Shown here: piece after piece, positions 7,854 through 14,491 of the stretch
Layout: each line of letters begins with the position of its first letter
Numbering within the stretch: position 1 is the first letter of the stretch
Source: an uncultured Eggerthellaceae bacterium
GTDB taxonomy: Bacteria; Actinomycetota; Coriobacteriia; Coriobacteriales; Eggerthellaceae
Assembly: GCA_910584145.1 (NCBI GenBank)
Contig: CAJTXX010000045.1
Span: 1 to 19,104 of the forward strand
DNA length: 19,104 nucleotides
Direction: 5' to 3'
The notes under the pieces: model-generated
Database searches by the model: none
Told to the model about the DNA's origin: nothing
What the model saw: only the letters and a program-made list of their open reading frames with translations
Made by a program: the position numbers and the translations under genes

Positions 7854-8222
7854 CTAGAAGGCGCCGTCCTCCCAGGCGACGAGCCCTGCCACCACTTTGT
7901 CGTGCGCTGCCTGCACATCGGGCAGCATCTTCTCGGCAGCCTCGTATTCGCCCTGATAGAGCGCGGCCGACTCGGCGGCCACGATATCGTAGAGGGCCAT
8001 GAACGAGAGGTTGCCCGAGGCCCCCTTCAAGGTATGGGCGGCCTTGTAGGCCATGTCGAAATCCTTCATCTCCATCGCGGCGGCGAGATTCGCCATGCAG
8101 TCGTTGTGCAGGTATTTCAAGGCCAGCTTCTTGTACAGGTCGGCATTGCCGTCCATGCGCTCCATGGCGTCGGCGTAGTCTATCCCGTATCCAGCCAGCT
8201 TATCAGCGAGCATATCAGCCAT
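7854..8222 (-). CDS. Hpt domain phosphotransfer protein
   Basis: A 122-residue stand-alone histidine phosphotransfer domain. The motif AYKAAHTLKGASGNLSF (58-74) carries the phospho-accepting histidine H63 in the classical HxLKGxxxxL context, in the second helix of a four-helix bundle. Such proteins relay phosphate between a receiver domain and a final response regulator in multistep two-component systems. No kinase or receiver lies in the window, so partners are encoded elsewhere. The start is secure: GGAGG lies four bases before the ATG. It is a single-gene unit, convergent with LCP and divergent from thyX. Confidence 0.88.
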   Translation of the reverse strand: MADMLADKLAGYGIDYADAMERMDGNADLYKKLALKYLHNDCMANLAAAMEMKDFDMAYKAAHTLKGASGNLSFMALYDIVAAESAALYQGEYEAAEKMLPDVQAAHDKVVAGLVAWEDGAF

Positions 8223-8260
8223 GATCCCTCCTCTTCCTCGTATGCGGAACTAAGGTAAGT

Positions 8261-8306
8261 GTAACCGTGCGCGCCGCCGCTCCCGGGCAGCCGCGGCGCG
8301 CGTTAC
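8261..8306. promoter_or_regulatory. long imperfect inverted repeat in the Hpt/thyX divergent gap
   Basis: GCGCGCCGC (8269-8277) is a perfect inverted match of GCGGCGCGC (8293-8301), with a 15-base loop. GTAAC (8261-8265) and GTTAC (8302-8306) extend the pairing after a three-base bulge. On the + strand it is followed by CGTTTTG. It may be a terminator, a leader hairpin of the Hpt transcript or an operator. Confidence 0.5.
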
Positions 8307-8389
8307 CGTTTTGAATCATTGACGGCTCTTCGTGGAGGTTTGCCGCAGAACACGGCCATTCGCGACCGCTCGGGCTGCGGGCGCGCTGC

Positions 8390-8411
8390 CCCATCCCATA
8401 TACTGGATGGG
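8390..8411 (+). promoter_or_regulatory. inverted repeat framing a -10-like box upstream of thyX
   Basis: CCCATCC (8390-8396) and GGATGGG (8405-8411) form a perfect 7-base inverted repeat around CATATACT. TATACT (8399-8404) matches the -10 consensus at five of six positions and is 55 bases before the thyX start. This is the geometry of a repressor operator over a promoter, but the binding protein is unknown. Confidence 0.4.
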
Positions 8412-8421
8412 AACGATATCC

Positions 8422-8438
8422 GGCGGCGCGCAGCCGCC
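8422..8438 (+). promoter_or_regulatory. short hairpin in the thyX leader
   Basis: GGCGGC (8422-8427) and GCCGCC (8433-8438) pair around a five-base loop, ending ten bases before the AGGAG ribosome site. It could influence thyX translation. A GC-rich chance hairpin is also possible. Confidence 0.3.
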
Positions 8439-8458
8439 CTCTGGACACAGGAGATGCG

Positions 8459-9139
8459 ATGCAAGCAGAGCTGCTCTACCACACGCCCGACCCCGAGCGC
8501 GCCATAGCCACGGCTGCGCGCCTGTGCTATGCCCCTGTGGGCGCGGCAGAGCTGATGGAGACGATGCCCGAGGAGCGCGTGCGCTCGGTGCTGTCAACCA
8601 TCATGGGGAGCGGCCATTTCTCAACGCTGGAGCACGCCAGCTTCACCTTCGCCATCGACGGGGTGTCGCGTGCGCTGACGCATCAGCTGGTACGGCACCG
8701 CCTCGCCAGCTTCAATCAGCAGTCGCAGCGCTATGTGAAGTTCAAGGACGGCTTGCCCTACGTGAAGCCGGAGAGCATCGCCGCCGTACTCGAAGCCGAC
8801 GAGCTGTTCGAGGGCATTATGGATGGGGTGCAGCGGGCGTATGCGCGCATGTTGGAGCTGGGGGTGCCGGCTGAGGACGCGCGCTTCATCCTGCCGAATG
8901 CGGTGGAGACGAAGATCGTGGTCACCATGAACGCGCGCGAGCTGCTGCATTTCTTCGAGCTGCGCTGCTGCAATCGCGCCCAGTGGGAGATACGCGAGCT
9001 GGCGCATCGGATGCTCGAGCTGGTGCGGCCCGTGGCGCCGTTCGTGTTCATGGATGCGGGCGCGCCCTGCGTGCGCGGTGCCTGCCCCGAGGGGAAGATG
9101 ACCTGCGGTGAGCCGTATCCGCGCGTGGAGCGTGCGTGA
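8459..9139 (+). CDS. thyX: FAD-dependent thymidylate synthase ThyX
   Basis: A 226-residue flavin-dependent thymidylate synthase. It makes dTMP from dUMP with methylene-tetrahydrofolate, NADPH and FAD, in the cytoplasm. The defining ThyX motif RHRxxSxNxxSxR is intact (RHRLASFNQQSQR, 79-91). The C-terminal NRAQWEIRELA element, with a conserved arginine used in dUMP binding, is also present. Length is normal for the family. The ATG at 8459 has AGGAG at 8449-8453; an ATG at 8454 is too close to that site. The DUF1385 gene follows after 29 bases and is probably cotranscribed. Confidence 0.95.
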   Translation: MQAELLYHTPDPERAIATAARLCYAPVGAAELMETMPEERVRSVLSTIMGSGHFSTLEHASFTFAIDGVSRALTHQLVRHRLASFNQQSQRYVKFKDGLPYVKPESIAAVLEADELFEGIMDGVQRAYARMLELGVPAEDARFILPNAVETKIVVTMNARELLHFFELRCCNRAQWEIRELAHRMLELVRPVAPFVFMDAGAPCVRGACPEGKMTCGEPYPRVERA

Positions 9140-9168
9140 GCGGCTGGGCGTGACGAGAGCGAGGCGAA

Positions 9169-10320
9169 GTGGCTGAGACTAAGGAGCGCAGCGATCTGTC
9201 GCGCGCATTCGCCGAGGATGGCGAGCTGAAGACCCATGTGGGCGGCCAGGCGCTGCTCGAAGGCATCATGATGCGCGGCAAATACAACTGGGCTGTGGCT
9301 GTGCGCGAGCCCGACGGCGGCGTGTATGTGGAAGAGCACGACCTGGCTTCGGGCAAGGAGAAGCACCGTTGGCTGCGCTGGCCGCTCGTGCGCGGATGCA
9401 CGGCGCTGGTGGAGAGCTTGGCGTTGGGCTTCAAAGCCCTCGAGATAGCCGCTGAGCATGCCTTCGGCGACGAGGAGGGGGCTGAAGCGCAGCAAGGGCA
9501 GGCTGGCGAGCTGGTGGATGCTCTGGAGAGCCAGTTCGAGCCCGAACCGGCTGCGCTGGCTGACGAGAAAGTGCCGACGGCTGAGGGAGAGAGCGAAGGC
9601 GGCCTCGGCAAAGGTGCGATGACGTTCTCGATGATCTTCGGCGTGGTGCTCGGCGTGGTGCTGTTCATCGTGGCGCCGGCAGCCATCACGAACCTGATCG
9701 TGGGCGAGTACGATGCTCATACAGTGCTCTGGAACGTGGTGGACGGCGTGCTGCGCGTGGCGGTGTTCATCTTCTACATCTGGCTGATCGGGCGCATGGA
9801 GGACATCAGGCGCATGTTCATGTACCACGGCGCCGAGCATAAGGCCATCCACTGCTACGAGCACGGGCTCGCGCTGACGCCGGAGAACGCGCGGTCGTTC
9901 CCGCGGCTGCACGTGCGTTGCGGTACGGCGTTCCTCATCATGGTGATGGTTATCGCCATCGTCGTGTACACCATCGTGCCGGTGAATGCGCTGATAGCGG
10001 CATGGGGAGTGCCGGATGGGCTGCCGAAGCTCGCGCTGGTCATCGCGGTGCGCATCTTGTTCCTGCCCATCATCGCGGGCATCAGCTACGAGATAACCGT
10101 GAAATGGGCCGGCTCGCATCCCGACAATCCGCTGGTAAAGGTGATACTGTGGCCTGGCATGCAGATGCAGTACCTGACCACCAACGAGCCTGATGACAGC
10201 CAGATCGAATGCGCCATCCTCGCCATGCAGAAGGTGCTCGAACGCGAAGAGCGCGAGGCCGCGCAAGCCCGTGCCAAAGGGTCACACCAAATGGCTGATC
10301 GCGGGGACGCGAAGGCTTGA
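9169..10320 (+). CDS. DUF1385 (YqhQ-like) membrane protein
   Basis: A 383-residue member of the DUF1385 family, of unknown function. The family signature GGQALLEGIMMRG is at 25-37, MYHGAEHKAIHCYEHG at 218-233 and FPRLHVRCGTAFL at 244-256. About four membrane helices lie near 152-176, 191-210, 255-278 and 286-306. An acidic, Glu/Ala-rich stretch at 100-145 separates the soluble N-terminal part from the first helix. The start is GTG, preceded by GAGG four bases upstream. The His-rich MYHGAEHK segment suggests metal binding, by inference. In many Gram-positive genomes this gene lies beside prfA; here it is followed by a decayed region instead. Confidence 0.88.
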   Translation: MAETKERSDLSRAFAEDGELKTHVGGQALLEGIMMRGKYNWAVAVREPDGGVYVEEHDLASGKEKHRWLRWPLVRGCTALVESLALGFKALEIAAEHAFGDEEGAEAQQGQAGELVDALESQFEPEPAALADEKVPTAEGESEGGLGKGAMTFSMIFGVVLGVVLFIVAPAAITNLIVGEYDAHTVLWNVVDGVLRVAVFIFYIWLIGRMEDIRRMFMYHGAEHKAIHCYEHGLALTPENARSFPRLHVRCGTAFLIMVMVIAIVVYTIVPVNALIAAWGVPDGLPKLALVIAVRILFLPIIAGISYEITVKWAGSHPDNPLVKVILWPGMQMQYLTTNEPDDSQIECAILAMQKVLEREEREAAQARAKGSHQMADRGDAKA

Positions 10321-10515
10321 ACCGTATCGGAGAAGCCATTGCGCGCTGGTCTTTCTAGTAAGCTCGCTGGCGTTGGGGCCGCATCGCATCAGATGAGAAC
10401 GTCATCATCGACCTCGCGCCACGCTATCAGGATCCCCTGACGTCGAAGATCGGATCGATGCGAGCCGCTGTGCAGTGCATGCGCTTGCCGTGAGCAGGTC
10501 GGTTGCGCTGGATGC

Positions 10516-10716
10516 GTGAACATCGAAAGGCCGTTTTGGGGCGAGGCATGCCCTGTGAAGGCTTGCTGCGAAGAGAGGGGCAACGAGCATTGCGGCCAGT
10601 GCGCGGCGTTTCCTTGTGCTTTGCTGAATCAATTCGCGTATGATGAGGAGCAGGGCGACGGAGGGGAGCGCATAACGCGCTGTCGTCACTGGGGCAATGA
10701 TTCACAGTCAGCCTAG
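10516..10716 (+). pseudogene. DUF3795-type cysteine-rich protein, 5'-decayed
   Basis: From the GTG at 10516 a 66-residue product could be made: CPVKACCEERGNEHCGQC, FPC and FAYDEEQGDGGERI match the C-terminal two-thirds of DUF3795 zinc-binding-like proteins. The similarity continues upstream in the same frame from 10459 (CEPLCSACACREQVGCAGC), but that frame has no ATG, GTG or TTG before the TGA at 10438-10440. The expected preceding SRC motif is in the +1 shifted frame (IDASRC, 10454-10471). The first cysteine cluster is therefore uncoupled from any start. The GTG at 10516 has no clear ribosome site. A decayed gene is the best reading; a short functional product cannot be excluded. Confidence 0.65.
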
Positions 10717-10730
10717 AGGGAGGATGCGGA

Positions 10731-11732
10731 ATGGGCGCAGTGCAGAGCAAGAGAATGGGTCTGATCGTGTTCTGCGTGCTGTGTCTGGTCTTCTCTGTTT
10801 ACGGCGTCATCTCTGCTTCGCACATACCAAGCCACATCGAGGGCGTCGCTTTGCCGCTCGACTTCATGGTCGGGATACCGCTCGGGTTCTACCTGCTCGT
10901 CGTCAGGCCGTGCAGGCTCACGTTGCTCGCGGTCATTCCCGTCATCTGGATCGGTTATGCGCTGAGCGTGCTCGCGCTCGGGTCTTCAGATGCGGGCATC
11001 CTGCCGCTTCTGCTCTCCGCGCTGATCCCGGTGGAGGTCGCTATCGCTGCGAGAGAGTGCCTGAAGATCGCTCGCGCGTTCAGAACAGCCAAGGCGGAGA
11101 GCCCTGATCCCATGGTTTGGTTCAGGGAGACGATGCGCTACCTTGTTCGCAAGGATGCCCCCGTGAGCATGGCGGCGGCTGAACTCAGCGCCTGGTACTA
11201 CGCGCTCATCTCGTGGCGCAAGAAGCCCTATGTGCTGTCGGGAGAGCAAGCGTTCAGCTACCACAACGCCGGCGGCTACATGAATATGATGCTCGGTCTT
11301 GCGCTCGCGTTTCCGGTGGAGATCGTCGGCGTTCACATCCTCATATCTCAGTGGAGTATCGTAGCGGCATGCATCATCACGGCGCTTTCCGTCTATGCCG
11401 CGATCTGGCTTGTCGGCGACGCGCGAGCTCGCATGATGCGCCCTATCGCGGTCGGAGAAGGTCATATCCGGCTTGAGTGCGGGATCCAAATGGAAGCTGC
11501 ATTCCCTACGTCAGACATCGAAGCGGTTGCGCTCTCGGATAGGGAGATAGAGCATATCGGGGAGTCGGAGAGGCTCAATTACGGCACGTTCTACCGGCCG
11601 GATGCATGGCTGGTCATGAAGAGCCCCGTGGAGGTTCGGACGCTTCTGGGTGCGAAGCGCGTGCGCGCCATCGGTGTGAGCGTGGATGACCCGAAGGCGT
11701 TCGTCTTCGCGATCAACGAGGAATCAGCATGA
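10731..11732 (+). CDS. polytopic membrane protein with PH-like C-terminal region
   Basis: A 333-residue protein of unrecognised function. Hydrophobic segments at about 9-29, 42-58, 62-84, 86-106, 183-203 and 208-228 predict six membrane helices, with a basic loop of about 80 residues between the fourth and fifth. The C-terminal hundred residues are soluble and end RAIGVSVDDPKAFVFAINEE, resembling the last strand and helix of bacterial PH-like domains. GGGAGG lies about eight bases before the ATG. Its stop overlaps the next start (ATGA at 11729-11732), so the two are translationally coupled. It lies in the accessory stretch between fragmentary genes. Confidence 0.7.
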   Translation: MGAVQSKRMGLIVFCVLCLVFSVYGVISASHIPSHIEGVALPLDFMVGIPLGFYLLVVRPCRLTLLAVIPVIWIGYALSVLALGSSDAGILPLLLSALIPVEVAIAARECLKIARAFRTAKAESPDPMVWFRETMRYLVRKDAPVSMAAAELSAWYYALISWRKKPYVLSGEQAFSYHNAGGYMNMMLGLALAFPVEIVGVHILISQWSIVAACIITALSVYAAIWLVGDARARMMRPIAVGEGHIRLECGIQMEAAFPTSDIEAVALSDREIEHIGESERLNYGTFYRPDAWLVMKSPVEVRTLLGAKRVRAIGVSVDDPKAFVFAINEESA

Positions 11733-11965
11733 TCGGCGTTATCGTACCGGTTTCTGTGGCGCTCGCCTTCATCTGCGCTATCGTCTCGGTCTGGCTCTCG
11801 AAGCCTATAAACAAGGGCATCCTGTTTCATGATACGGGTTACGACGAGAAGCATCCGCCCACGTCTCAGGAATGGCGCAAGACGCAAGTCGGGTATACTG
11901 CGCTGCTCGCTTTTCTCGGAACTCTGTTCACCTTGCTTGCTTGGTTGTGCGTGATGAGAGGATGA
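11729..11965 (+). CDS. small two-helix membrane protein
   Basis: A 78-residue protein with two predicted membrane helices (about 3-23 and 55-75) joined by a polar loop containing HDTGYDEKHPPTSQEWRKTQ. The family is not recognised. It overlaps the previous gene by four bases (ATGA) and has GAGGA six bases before its ATG, so it is probably a partner or accessory subunit of that protein. Confidence 0.65.
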   Translation: MIGVIVPVSVALAFICAIVSVWLSKPINKGILFHDTGYDEKHPPTSQEWRKTQVGYTALLAFLGTLFTLLAWLCVMRG

Positions 11966-11979
11966 GGGAAGGGTGCCAC

Positions 11980-12171
11980 ATGGGAATGCGGACGAAAACT
12001 CGGTGCGTACGTGATGCTTCCAACAGCAGATCGAAGCGCGTCATGGAGAAATGCGGCTTCGTCTTCGACCGTATCGAAAGGGATGTCCCCTGCGAGCTCA
12101 TGGGTGATATGCGAGATGAGCGCTTCGCCTGCCTGACCCAGAGCGGCTGGGTAGAAGGGTTGCTCACGTGA
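11980..12171 (+). pseudogene. GNAT acetyltransferase, C-terminal fragment
   Basis: A 63-codon frame whose middle, SNSRSKRVMEKCGFVF, is the conserved last helix and strand of GNAT N-acetyltransferases (N-x-x-S-x-R-V-x-E-K-x-G-F). It is followed by DVPCELMGDMRDERFACLT, typical of the C-terminal end of such enzymes. The acetyl-CoA binding motif and first two-thirds (about 110 residues) are missing, and the preceding gene ends 15 bases upstream, leaving no room for them. GGGAAGGG six bases upstream means it might still be translated. Its stop overlaps a GTG that can start the GrpB-family gene. Confidence 0.65.
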
Positions 12172-12836
12172 ACGCTAACGAGCATGGAGGTTCTTTGACA
12201 GAGATGAGCCTTGAAGAGCTTTGGGAGCTCTTTCCCATCTCTCTTGTGGAGCCGAACGGCACATGGGCGCAGCAGTATCGTAAGATCGAAGCCGAGTTGA
12301 TCGAGACGCTCGGAGATGTGAGCGGCCTTCGCGTGAATCACATAGGCAGCACAGCGATCGCAGGTATCAAGGCGAAGGATATCGTGGATGTCTTAGTCGA
12401 GGTCGATGCGGTCGAGCCCTTACCTGCTGTGGCTGAATCGTTGGAAGCGCTCGGCTTCGTAAGGATGTCCGAGACGTCAACGCGCATATCGATGAACCTG
12501 GGCTACACGTTGGAAGGATATGCAGAAGAGGTGTTCCACGTCCATCTGCGTTATAGAGGGGACAACGATGAGCTCTATTTCAGGGATTATCTGAATGAGC
12601 ATCCGGACGTCGCCCGCGAGTACGAGGCGCTCAAGGTAAGCCTCTGCATAAGGTACGATCATGATCGCGATGCATACACGGATGCCAAAGCCGATTTCGT
12701 GCGCACCTGGAGCGAGGCGGCTCGCGATGCCTACGAAGGACGTTATCAGGCGTTTCGTGAAGAAGGGGAGGGCGTGTGCTCGTGTCTGGGTTTATTCGAC
12801 ATTGTGAGAGCGCGAGAGATGAAAAGTGCCATTTAG
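12168..12836 (+). CDS. GrpB family (UPF0157) protein
   Basis: A protein of up to 222 residues. The block HIGSTAIAGIKAKDIVDVLVEV (58-79) is the core of the GrpB/UPF0157 family, which belongs to the nucleotidyltransferase-fold superfamily and has no established substrate. LEELWELFPISLVEPNGTWAQ near the N-terminus also matches family members. The GTG at 12168 overlaps the preceding stop and has only a weak ribosome site. A TTG at 12195, four bases after GGAGG, is an equally good start and gives MTEMSLEELWELFPI. This is not GrpE-associated despite the name. Confidence 0.85.
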   Translation: MNANEHGGSLTEMSLEELWELFPISLVEPNGTWAQQYRKIEAELIETLGDVSGLRVNHIGSTAIAGIKAKDIVDVLVEVDAVEPLPAVAESLEALGFVRMSETSTRISMNLGYTLEGYAEEVFHVHLRYRGDNDELYFRDYLNEHPDVAREYEALKVSLCIRYDHDRDAYTDAKADFVRTWSEAARDAYEGRYQAFREEGEGVCSCLGLFDIVRAREMKSAI

Positions 12837-12841
12837 TGTGA

Positions 12842-12994
12842 CCTCTGGCATTCGTGGGAGTGGCAGCCTCGTGGGCCATTTTCGGCTTAGCGGCGTCGTC
12901 TCTGTTCTGGGCCGCGGTCGCCCTTTCGATCGCAGGCGCCGTCCCCATCGCCATCGATGTCTCACAGGTAGACGCGGTAAGCACGCAGCTATAG
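12842..12994 (+). pseudogene. membrane-protein C-terminal remnant
   Basis: After a TGA at 12839-12841, one frame reads fifty codons to the TAG at 12992-12994. It starts PLAFVGVAASWAIFGLAASS and ends IDVSQVDAVSTQL. Two hydrophobic helices and a polar tail, with codon use like the neighbours, indicate a former coding sequence. There is no ATG; two in-frame GTGs (12854 and 12860) lack a ribosome site. The upstream part is absent because the GrpB-family gene ends just before. The family is not identifiable. Its last bases lie against the end of the convergent radical SAM gene. Confidence 0.5.
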
Positions 12995-13921
12995 ATGCCG
13001 AAGGCCGGTGCGGTAGCTCCGCAGGCGCTCCTCGCCGATGTCGGTGATGATGGCATCGAGGGTCCTCAGGATCTGCCCACGCTGCTCAGGCAAGCGACCT
13101 TGTAGCATCACGGGATTGGAAGCGCCTAGCATGGCGAACTCGGTCGACACCGTGAGGGCGCCCACGAGCTCTTTCACCTCCTCATACTTCTCGATCTCGG
13201 TCGCTTCGCGCCAATTCCCGACAGCGATTTCCTGGTATAGTTCGGAGTTCTCATACACCGTGAGCATGTTGGCGCCGATGAGCCACGGATGCGTGCGGTT
13301 CACCACGGCGGCTGTCTCTCGGGCGCCCTCAAGGCCGCGCTCCTTTCCCGAAATGCCCACCAGATAGAAGAATGCGTAGGAGATGCCCGCTGCATCGAGC
13401 CGGGCGCATTGCTCGACGATGTCGCGGGCCGCATAGCCCTTGTTCATGAACGCGAGCGCGACGTCATCTCCCGTTTCGATCCCCATGGTGAGGCCGTCGT
13501 AGCCGGCCGCTACCAGTTCTGCGAGCTCCTCATCGGTCTTGCGCGCCACGTCGGTCACGCGGGAGAAGCACCCGATGCTTCGGCACTCCGGAAAGCGCTC
13601 GTGCACCAGGCGGGCAATCTGGAGCAGCCGCTTCGCCTTGAGTCCAAAGGGGTTCGCTCCGGCCAAGAACACGCGCGTGCAACTCGCTCTCTTCGTTGCG
13701 AAGAGCCGCTCCTCCGCCTTGCGCAGCGGGTCGTGGTACCAGGTCTGCACCTCCAAAAGGTCGGCTTCGATGTGCTCGAGCGGCGACGGCCTGAACTTGA
13801 ACGGCAGATCTGCGTAGAGCGTGCAGAACTTGCAGGCGTGGTGGGTGCAACCCGCCGTGGCCTCGATGATGAGCGAATCGGCCTCGTACGGCGGTCGCCA
13901 GATGGTTCCTGTGTAATGCAT
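12989..13921 (-). CDS. radical SAM protein
   Basis: A 310-residue radical S-adenosylmethionine enzyme. The cluster-binding motif GCTHHACKFCTLY supplies C25, C30 and C33, a CX4CX2C spacing seen in the COG1032-like GCxxxxCxFC group, not the usual CX3CX2C. The family GCFSRVTDVARKT, GYDGLTMGIETGDD and GISYAFFYLVGISGKE segments form the rest of the barrel. No B12-binding domain or extra cluster domain is present. The substrate is unknown. It lies divergent from an HxlR-type regulator 114 bases away, which may control it. The sequence just before the ATG on this strand has AGGAAAGAGA as a ribosome site. Confidence 0.88.
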   Translation of the reverse strand: MHYTGTIWRPPYEADSLIIEATAGCTHHACKFCTLYADLPFKFRPSPLEHIEADLLEVQTWYHDPLRKAEERLFATKRASCTRVFLAGANPFGLKAKRLLQIARLVHERFPECRSIGCFSRVTDVARKTDEELAELVAAGYDGLTMGIETGDDVALAFMNKGYAARDIVEQCARLDAAGISYAFFYLVGISGKERGLEGARETAAVVNRTHPWLIGANMLTVYENSELYQEIAVGNWREATEIEKYEEVKELVGALTVSTEFAMLGASNPVMLQGRLPEQRGQILRTLDAIITDIGEERLRSYRTGLRHL

Positions 13922-13971
13922 GGGTCGATCTCTTTCCTCACAGCTGCGTGCCAGCAGCCCTCGATGCTTGC

Positions 13972-13980
13972 TGGTATCAT
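13972..13980 (+). promoter_or_regulatory. candidate extended -10 promoter for the HxlR-type gene
   Basis: TGGTATCAT matches an extended -10 element and is identical to the candidate at 133-141. It would give a leader of about 50 bases. No clear -35 hexamer is visible. Confidence 0.3.
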
Positions 13981-14035
13981 GAGAGAAGAGCTACGAGCAA
14001 TGAAGTACTGTCTTTTTCTGGAGTAGAGAGGGAAG

Positions 14036-14374
14036 GTGGCTGTGGCGCAAAGACGCGGTGAAGAGATCGAGCGCTGCCGATCGGTCTCGACCATCCAGCG
14101 CATGATCGGCGGGAAGTGGAAGATCGAGATCCTCTTCTACATCGCCTTGAAGGACGTGCGGCACTTCGGCCAGTTGTGCCGCTGTATCGGCAACATCTCC
14201 GAATCGACGCTCTCCAAGCAGCTCAAAGAGCTGGTAGAGGATGGCTTTCTCTCGCGCACGGACTTCGGCGAGGTACCCCCGCGCGTCGAGTACGCCCTCA
14301 CATCCCGAGGCGAGAGCTTCGTGCCGATCCTCTTAGCTATGAAGCGTTGGGGCGAGACCGAGCTTGGGCTATAG
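14036..14374 (+). CDS. HxlR-type winged-helix transcriptional regulator
   Basis: A 112-residue DNA-binding protein. RMIGGKWKIEILFYI (22-36), HFGQLCRCIGNISESTLSKQLKELVEDGFL (43-72) and VPPRVEYALTSRGESF are the winged-helix core of the HxlR/MarR-like family. Cys14, just before the first helix (ERCRSVSTIQRM), matches the conserved cysteine used for thiol or electrophile sensing in relatives such as HypR and YodB. Starts are GTG at 14036 or GTG at 14042; the second has GGAAGG five bases upstream and is preferred. HxlR genes commonly regulate the divergent neighbour, here the radical SAM gene. The 14375-14491 gap after it holds no gene or clear terminator. Confidence 0.88.
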   Translation: MAVAQRRGEEIERCRSVSTIQRMIGGKWKIEILFYIALKDVRHFGQLCRCIGNISESTLSKQLKELVEDGFLSRTDFGEVPPRVEYALTSRGESFVPILLAMKRWGETELGL

Positions 14375-14491
14375 AGAAGCCTTCGCATCGCTCGCAGTGT
14401 TCCGAGGGCAAAAGAGCGGGCGACGAAGGGAGTTCGCTTATCTCGCTCTGAATCTGTAGGTTTCATCGACGAGAGAGATGCTTGCATGGAG

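Noticed and set aside
8758..10266. A 502-codon - strand frame across thyX and DUF1385
   Set aside because: It crosses two well-supported + strand genes and has no motif; composition is that of a shadow frame.
10362..10493. A + strand frame reading ENVIIDLAPRYQDPLT and on to a TGA
   Set aside because: It looks protein-like but has no start codon or ribosome site before its middle, and it overlaps the DUF3795 coding frame. It may be a remnant, but I cannot support it.
10389..10583. A - strand 64-codon frame ending IAWREVDDDVLI
   Set aside because: The end looks plausible, but the rest overlaps the DUF3795 sequence on the other strand and shows no family signal.
13979..14026. A 15-codon mini-frame (MREELRAMKYCLFLE) before the HxlR-type gene, considered as a leader peptide
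   Set aside because: It has no ribosome site, its start lies within the candidate promoter, and no attenuator-like hairpin follows.
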